DNA of 11,732 bases from JBBKWQ01 sp037969115. Its GTDB lineage: Bacteria; Actinomycetota; Acidimicrobiia; Acidimicrobiales; Ilumatobacteraceae. Numbering within the stretch: the first letter of the stretch is position 1; each line of letters opens with the position of its first letter. The stretch spans positions 1 to 11,732 of the forward strand of contig JBBKWQ010000403.1 in the NCBI GenBank assembly GCA_037969115.1. The letters are read 5' to 3'. A program made the position numbers and the translations under genes. Below the pieces are notes generated by a model. It worked only from the letters and a program-made list of their open reading frames with translations, had not been told where the DNA came from and made no database searches. This document shows positions 7,674-11,732 of this stretch, one piece after another.

Positions 7674-9125
7674 ATGGGCGAGACAACGGGATTTCTGCAG
7701 TGGGAACGTGAGCTGCCGCAGCGTCGGCCGGTTCCGGTGCGACTGCGCGACTGGAACGAGGTCTACGAACCGTTCCCACCCGACAAGCTCCAGTTGCAGG
7801 CCGGCCGGTGCATGGACTGCGGTATCCCCTTCTGTAACAACGGGTGTCCGCTCGGCAACCTGATCCCGGACTGGAACGACCTGGTCTATCGCGATCATTG
7901 GCGTGACGCGATCGATCGGCTCCATGCCACGAACAACTTTCCCGAGTTCACTGGTCGCCTCTGCCCTGCGCCGTGTGAGTCGGCCTGCGTGCTCGCCATC
8001 AATCAGCCGCCGGTGACCATCAAGCAGGTCGAAGTCGAGATCATCGACAAGGCGTTCGATGAGGGTTGGGTACTGCCGCAGGTGCCGACGGTGCGCACGG
8101 GGAAGCGCGTCGCCGTGATCGGATCTGGTCCAGCCGGGCTTGCTGCAGCGCAGCAACTGACGCGCGCCGGCCACGACGTGGTCGTGCTCGAGCGAGCCGA
8201 CCGCATCGGGGGATTGCTGCGATACGGCATCCCCGAATTCAAGATGGAGAAGCGTCACGTCGATCGCCGCATCGAGCAGATGATGGCCGAGGGCACCGAG
8301 TTCCGTACGAATGCCGCCGTCGGTGAAACGATCGACATCGACGTGTTGCAGGCGTCGTACGACAGCATCGTGCTCGCCTGCGGTGCCACGGCGTGGCGTG
8401 AGCTTCCGGTGCCCGGACGCGAGCTCGCGAACATCTATCAGGCCATGGAGTACCTCCCACCGGCAAACCGCGTCCAGCTCGGCGACATCGATCAGTCGCC
8501 GATCGATGTGAACGGCAAGCACGTCGTCATCATCGGCGGCGGTGACACGGGCGCCGATTGTCTGGGAACGGCACATCGCCAGCGCGCCGCGTCGATCACG
8601 CAGCTCGAAATCATGCCGCGCCCGCCGGACGACCGGGCCGACTCGAATCCGTGGCCGCAGTTCAGTTTCGTCTACAAGGTGACGTCCGCCCACGAGGAGG
8701 GCGGCGACCGCGTGTACAGCGTGAACACCGAGCGGTTCCTCGATGACGGAAACGGCAACGTCGGGGCGCTCGCGCTCCACGAGGTCGAGATGGTCGACGG
8801 CCGGTTCACCAAGATCGAGGGCACCGAGCGTGAGATCCCCGCGGACTACGTGTTCCTCGCGCTCGGCTTCGTCGGCCCCGAACGCGGCCCGTGGCTCGAC
8901 CAATTGGGAGTCGAGTTCGACACCCGCGGCAACGTGGCGCGTGACGAGAACTTCATGTCGAACGTGCCTGGCGTGTTCGTGGCCGGCGACATGGGACGAG
9001 GTCAGAGTTTGATCGTGTGGGCCATCGCCGAGGGCCGGTCGGCAGCGGCCGGAGCCGACCGATATCTCGAGGGCGAGACCGTCCTTCCGGCACCGATCGA
9101 GCCCACGACCCGGCCGCTGATGTGA
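7674..9125 (+). CDS. gltD: Glutamate synthase, small (beta) subunit
   Basis: GltD oxidises NADPH on its FAD and passes electrons through iron-sulfur clusters to the FMN of GltB. The 483-residue length is standard. The N-terminal cluster region has C46, C49, C54 and C58 ('CMDCGIPFCNNGCP'), then C97, C101 and C105 ('CPAPCESAC'). The first dinucleotide fold is 'VAVIGSGPAGLAAA' (146-159) for FAD, with 'GGLLRYGIPEFKM' (179-191) after it. The second fold 'VVIIGGGDTGADC' (284-296) should bind NADPH. The FAD-closing motif 'GVFVAGDMGRGQSLIVWAI' is at 433-451. GGAGGA at 7660-7665, 8 nt before the ATG, is the best ribosome-binding site in the window and fixes the start. The 31-bp gap to gltB and same strand indicate one operon. 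No lesions are seen. Confidence 0.97.
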   Translation: MGETTGFLQWERELPQRRPVPVRLRDWNEVYEPFPPDKLQLQAGRCMDCGIPFCNNGCPLGNLIPDWNDLVYRDHWRDAIDRLHATNNFPEFTGRLCPAPCESACVLAINQPPVTIKQVEVEIIDKAFDEGWVLPQVPTVRTGKRVAVIGSGPAGLAAAQQLTRAGHDVVVLERADRIGGLLRYGIPEFKMEKRHVDRRIEQMMAEGTEFRTNAAVGETIDIDVLQASYDSIVLACGATAWRELPVPGRELANIYQAMEYLPPANRVQLGDIDQSPIDVNGKHVVIIGGGDTGADCLGTAHRQRAASITQLEIMPRPPDDRADSNPWPQFSFVYKVTSAHEEGGDRVYSVNTERFLDDGNGNVGALALHEVEMVDGRFTKIEGTEREIPADYVFLALGFVGPERGPWLDQLGVEFDTRGNVARDENFMSNVPGVFVAGDMGRGQSLIVWAIAEGRSAAAGADRYLEGETVLPAPIEPTTRPLM

Positions 9126-9191
9126 GCGCTGAAGTGACTCCTGCCTCTCGCGATTCGCGCAGGGTGATCGCCATCACGGTGCCTGGCGTCG

Positions 9192-9197
9192 TACGCT
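9192..9197 (+). promoter_or_regulatory. Possible leaderless -10 box of the LysM gene
   Basis: TACGCT lies 7 nt before the ATG at 9205. It matches the -10 consensus at T1, A2 and T6 and repeats the spacing seen before aconitase. No Shine-Dalgarno is present, so the LysM gene may have its own leaderless transcript rather than relying on gltBD read-through. No -35 was recognised. Confidence 0.4.
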
Positions 9198-9204
9198 GTT
9201 CCTC

Positions 9205-9828
9205 ATGAGTTCGAAGTTTCGTCTTGCCGGTGCTGCGCTCTTCGCAGTCGCGCCGGTCATGATGCTGGCCGGCTGTGGCGCCGATGCCACTGGCGCGCAG
9301 ACGACGTTGGTGCCGCTCGACACCGAGGCGACCAACTATGTTGCGCTCGAACCGGCGACCACGACCACGACCACCACGTTGCCTGAGGGCGCCGGCGAGG
9401 CCGGAGGCACCTCGATCGGTGAACAGATCCACACGGTCCAGAGCGGTGACTCGCTCTCGAAGATCGCTTCGATCTACGGGGTGTCGATGGACGACATCAT
9501 CCAGTACAACGGCTGGACCGATGGCCTCAACCACTTCCTCGGCATCGGCGACCAGATCCCGATCCCGCCTGGTGCCTCGATCCCCGGCGCCACGCCCGCC
9601 CCCAGCGACGACACGAGCTCGGGCGACACCGTCACCGAGACCACTGCGTCAGCCGACAGTGGTGACTGCGAAACCAGCCAGTACACGATCACCGCAGAGG
9701 ACACGTCTCGCATCAAGGTGGCCTCGAGGTTCGACATCACCTACCAAGAGCTCGATGCCGCGAACGTCAACACGCCCGGCTACTCGAGCTTCGTCGTGGG
9801 TACGGTGATCGTCATCCCGTGCGCCTGA
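9205..9828 (+). CDS. Lipoprotein with two LysM domains
   Basis: This 207-residue protein should sit on the outer face of the membrane and bind peptidoglycan. Residues 1-24 form a lipoprotein signal: K4 and R6, a hydrophobic core (7-20), then the lipobox L21-A22-G23-C24, with C24 the predicted lipidated residue. A Thr-rich linker follows (T52-T58 is a run of seven). The first LysM domain spans about 75-121 ('IHTVQSGDSLSKIASIYGVS' begins it, ending in 'GDQIPIP'). A Pro/Ser/Thr/Asp linker (122-152) leads to a second, more divergent LysM (about 158-206). C155 and C206 flank that domain and might form a disulfide. No catalytic domain is present, so it is probably a wall-binding or adaptor protein. 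It lies 79 bp after gltD on the same strand; a functional link is not evident. The first half of the second LysM is weakly conserved. Confidence 0.85.
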   Translation: MSSKFRLAGAALFAVAPVMMLAGCGADATGAQTTLVPLDTEATNYVALEPATTTTTTTLPEGAGEAGGTSIGEQIHTVQSGDSLSKIASIYGVSMDDIIQYNGWTDGLNHFLGIGDQIPIPPGASIPGATPAPSDDTSSGDTVTETTASADSGDCETSQYTITAEDTSRIKVASRFDITYQELDAANVNTPGYSSFVVGTVIVIPCA

Positions 9829-9854
9829 GCTGCGGGCACGATCAATCGGAAACC

Positions 9855-9872
9855 GTCCAACCAGGTCCAACC
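9855..9872. repeat. Tandem 8-bp direct repeat
   Basis: GTCCAACC occurs at 9855-9862 and again at 9865-9872, a 10-bp period, at the outer edge of the long inverted repeat. With GGCTCGGC at 9989-9996 and 10002-10009, it makes the 184-bp spacer 9829-10012 unusually repetitive. No gene was found in this spacer. Meaning unknown. Confidence 0.5.
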
Positions 9873-9956
9873 CGGTCGTGAACCCGCTTTGAGCGCATTG
9901 GGAACCGCCGGTGGTACCGGATGCGCTCAAAGCGGGTTCGGCACCGTTTGACCTGG
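9861..9956. repeat. Long inverted repeat with perfect 19-bp arms
   Basis: The arms 9880-9898 (GAACCCGCTTTGAGCGCAT) and 9921-9939 are perfect inverted copies around a 22-nt centre. The centre itself holds CCGGT/ACCGG (9908-9912, 9916-9920). After mismatched DNA the symmetry resumes in CCAGGTC (9861-9867) and GACCTGG (9950-9956). It starts 32 bp after the LysM stop, so a strong hairpin in that mRNA is expected. It may terminate transcription, but it lacks a T-tract. It could also be a dispersed REP-like palindrome or the scar of a small mobile element. The structure is certain; its role is not. Confidence 0.85.
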
Positions 9957-10012
9957 CGACACCTCACAGTGTGATGGCGTGGAGTGCGGGCTCGGCCCCC
10001 AGGCTCGGCTAG

Positions 10013-10054
10013 GAGTCTGCTGAGCAAGTCGGGTCTGGCGCTTGGGGGTTTGTG
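10013..10054. repeat. Left terminal inverted repeat of the IS
   Basis: Compared without gaps to the reverse complement of 11691-11732, the first 15 bases are identical and 30 of 42 match overall. It lies on the transposase 3' side. Bases just outside (GGCTAG) are the left flank of the insertion. Confidence 0.8.
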
Positions 10055-10140
10055 TTCGTCGTCGGCGGCTCGCCGGTGTTGTCGGGGTGGGCCGCGCTGG
10101 TTGGGGTGATCGTGTCGTTGTCTGCGTGTCAGTGCCGGGG

Positions 10141-11676
10141 TCATGTGGCGAGTTGCCAGCCTTGGTCCCATTCGATGCCGAGGTTGATGAGGCGTCGCAG
10201 GTTGATCGCGGCGCATTGGTGGGCGAACCCGATTTGGTTGCGAGGGATGCCTCGGTAGCGGACTTTGCGGCCGCCTCGTCGGATCAGCCAGGCAATCGAA
10301 CGCTCGACCATCGGCCGGTGCTGTTTGTAGGGCTCAAGGAACTCGACTGTGGTGGCGTGTGCGCGGGCTGCTGCGAGCAGGTCGTGGTGGATGTGGACGG
10401 ACAGCACTTTGCCGTTGACGGCGCGGGTGCATCGTTGTCGCAGTGGGCAGCCGTCGCAGCGTCTGGTGAATCGTGCTTGGAGTGATTTGGGTCCGATCGG
10501 CACCGTGATGCCGTTCGGGCAGGTCGCGGTCATCGCCTCGAGATCGATCACGAAGTCGTCGATCGTGAACCCGTCAGGGATCGCCGTTCGAAGCGGGATC
10601 GGTTTGATCGTGGCGGTGTGACCCTTGTTGGCGAGATGCGCTCGGAAGTCGCCGGATCCGTACGCGGAATCCCCGAGCACCTCGACTGGTGCGGTCTCGC
10701 CGATGAGTAGGGCGGGGGCGGCCTGGGCATCTCCGACGTTGCCGGCGGTGATGCCACACGCTGTGATCAGCCCGGTGTCGGGTTCGATCCCGATATGGGC
10801 TTTGAAGCCGTCGCGATAGTTGTGGTTCGTTTTGTGAACATGACGCGAGTCGGGATCGTGGACCGACACCATCCGTCCCGGTCGGGTGACTTGTGCGATC
10901 CGCCATGTCCCTTCGGTGTCGCCGGGCTCGACATCTTGACCGGCGACCAACGCCAGCAAACCGACTGCTTCGGCCTGCGAATCGTTCAACTCGGCGCCGT
11001 CGAGTGCGCTCAGGATCGCGTGAGCGTCGTTCACCAACTCGGTGACGACCCGGTCGATGTCGGCCCGGTCGTTCCAGGCGCACACAGGTTTGCCCGCATC
11101 ATTGTCGTAGTCATGTGCGACCAACACGAGTGCTTTGGCGGCAGGGATCAGTCGGCGAACCCGGCGGATCTGGGCGACCAGTTGCATGATCGCGTCCTGA
11201 CGCGTGACGGCGTCATCGAGCACTGTCGAATCGAGCGCTCGACGGGTCTTGCCCACCAAAATGTTGGTGGCGTCGATCACATCACGCACGGCCTCGAAGA
11301 TCCGCTGCGGACGATCCGACGCACGCAACTTGTTGCGCCACAACGTGAGCACCGTTGGATGGAACCCCTCGTCATGCAACGGACGCCCCGCCGCAACCTT
11401 CCAAGCAATGTTCATCCGCAACTGGCCGATCGCGTCACGATCCGACAGACCTTCCAAGGCTTGCAGGACCATCACCGTCGCGATCACATCAGCCGGCACC
11501 GACGGACGACCCCGACCCGAGCCAAACAGATCCGCGAACATGTCGTCAGGGAACACCCGGTGACGGTTCTCCGCCAGGAACCAATGAACCGAATCGTCGG
11601 GCACCAGATGCCCACACATCGCCATCGCGTCCAACAACTCCGGGTTCGGATCCGACGTGCCCTGCATACACACCAT
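10141..11676 (-). CDS. IS1182-family DDE transposase
   Basis: This transposase would cut and move the surrounding insertion sequence. The 511 residues read without interruption. The N-terminal region 'DMFADLFGSGRGRPSVPADV' (45-64) and 'GFHPTVLTLWRNKL' (104-117) match the DNA-binding part of IS1182 transposases. The likely catalytic triad is D149 in 'RRALDSTVLDDAV', D336 in 'VLGDSAYGSGD' and E458 in 'RPMVERSIAWL'. 'HDPDSRHVHKTNHNYRDGFKAH' (273-294, key residues H273, D274, H281, K282, G290, F291) is a family block. C386, C407, C410 and C416 make a cysteine group seen in relatives. The family usually begins 'MQG...', so translation may start at residue 4 (ATG at 11667) rather than 11676; neither has a strong ribosome-binding site. 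No stop or frameshift was found. Confidence 0.93.
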   Translation of the reverse strand: MVCMQGTSDPNPELLDAMAMCGHLVPDDSVHWFLAENRHRVFPDDMFADLFGSGRGRPSVPADVIATVMVLQALEGLSDRDAIGQLRMNIAWKVAAGRPLHDEGFHPTVLTLWRNKLRASDRPQRIFEAVRDVIDATNILVGKTRRALDSTVLDDAVTRQDAIMQLVAQIRRVRRLIPAAKALVLVAHDYDNDAGKPVCAWNDRADIDRVVTELVNDAHAILSALDGAELNDSQAEAVGLLALVAGQDVEPGDTEGTWRIAQVTRPGRMVSVHDPDSRHVHKTNHNYRDGFKAHIGIEPDTGLITACGITAGNVGDAQAAPALLIGETAPVEVLGDSAYGSGDFRAHLANKGHTATIKPIPLRTAIPDGFTIDDFVIDLEAMTATCPNGITVPIGPKSLQARFTRRCDGCPLRQRCTRAVNGKVLSVHIHHDLLAAARAHATTVEFLEPYKQHRPMVERSIAWLIRRGGRKVRYRGIPRNQIGFAHQCAAINLRRLINLGIEWDQGWQLAT

Positions 11677-11690
11677 TCTTTTCTATCCGA

Positions 11691-11732
11691 CACCAAAACG
11701 CGAGCACCCTCACAGAATTGCTCAGCAGACTC
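11691..11732. repeat. Right terminal inverted repeat of the IS
   Basis: This is the partner of 10013-10054, with its tip at the window end. It lies just upstream of the transposase start and may hold the transposase promoter, although no clear -10/-35 pair was recognised. Confidence 0.8.

Larger units (their letters stand above)
10013..11732 (-). mobile_element. IS1182-family insertion sequence, apparently complete
   Basis: A 1720-bp unit is bounded by inverted repeats beginning GAGTCTGCTGAGCAA at both ends and contains one full-length transposase on the minus strand. Size, single gene and transposase type fit the IS1182 family. The 127 bp between the left tip and the transposase stop hold no gene. 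The right tip coincides with the last base of the window, so the target duplication cannot be checked and the repeat could extend a base or two further. It lies 56 bp from the long inverted repeat at 9861-9956. The transposase frame is intact, so the element may be active or recently arrived. Confidence 0.85.

Noticed and set aside
7671..8903. 410-codon minus-strand open frame opposite gltD
   Set aside because: It is the antisense shadow of the FAD/NADPH domains of gltD, with no recognisable domain or start signal.
9149..9159. CGCGA-T-TCGCG palindrome between gltD and the LysM gene
   Set aside because: Short, GC-rich symmetry of this kind is common by chance here. It has no T-tract and no known operator match.
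9964..9974. TCACA-G-TGTGA as a CRP-type site
   Set aside because: The half-sites are in the reverse order and spacing from a CRP site (TGTGA-N6-TCACA). Only a short palindrome remains.
10042..10485. 147-codon plus-strand open frame in the left part of the IS
   Set aside because: Most of it is antisense to the transposase C-terminus and it has no domain; IS1182 elements normally carry a single gene.
1..11732. tRNA, rRNA, CRISPR array or riboswitch
   Set aside because: Reading both strands showed no cloverleaf-like sequence, no regularly spaced repeats and no recognisable riboswitch core. Small or divergent RNAs could be missed by eye.

Overview
The window is high-GC bacterial DNA whose GC-rich third codon positions generate long antisense open frames. 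It probably comes from an actinobacterium. The evidence is: (i) several genes have no Shine-Dalgarno sequence but carry a -10-like hexamer 6-7 nt before the ATG, the layout of leaderless transcripts; (ii) the IS1182-family transposase resembles those I know from actinobacteria; (iii) the LysM lipoprotein has a Thr-rich linker. An Acidimicrobiia/Ilumatobacter-like source would fit, but this is inference and not proven by any marker gene here.

Layout, left to right. Positions 1-614 (minus) hold the first 204 codons of an aconitase of the mitochondrial (ACO2-like) type, cut by the window edge. A 72-bp spacer with overlapping divergent promoters separates it from a plus-strand GntR/HutC-family regulator with a UTRA domain (687-1415). 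The regulator converges on a minus-strand FMN nitroreductase-like protein (1428-2075), and a small inverted repeat spans both stop codons. A 70-bp divergent spacer follows, then a plus-strand crotonase-fold (enoyl-CoA hydratase/isomerase) protein (2146-2952) in which one of the two classical catalytic glutamates is Gln. After a 145-bp spacer comes the glutamate synthase operon: the large subunit gltB (3098-7642) and the small subunit gltD (7674-9125), each with a clear ribosome-binding site. A two-LysM lipoprotein gene (9205-9828) follows. The next 184 bp have no gene but are rich in repeats, including a perfect 19-bp inverted repeat. The window closes with an apparently intact IS1182-family insertion sequence (10013-11732), whose right terminal inverted repeat ends exactly on the last base of the window.

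Functionally most of this is core metabolism. Aconitase supplies the TCA branch leading to 2-oxoglutarate. GltBD uses 2-oxoglutarate, glutamine and NADPH to make glutamate. The crotonase and nitroreductase are probably acyl-CoA and redox enzymes of unknown substrate. The GntR regulator is well placed to control itself and aconitase. I do not see a new defence or mobile system. The points most worth checking are the acn-gntR control region, the leaderless start pattern, the Glu-to-Gln crotonase, and the palindrome beside the insertion sequence.
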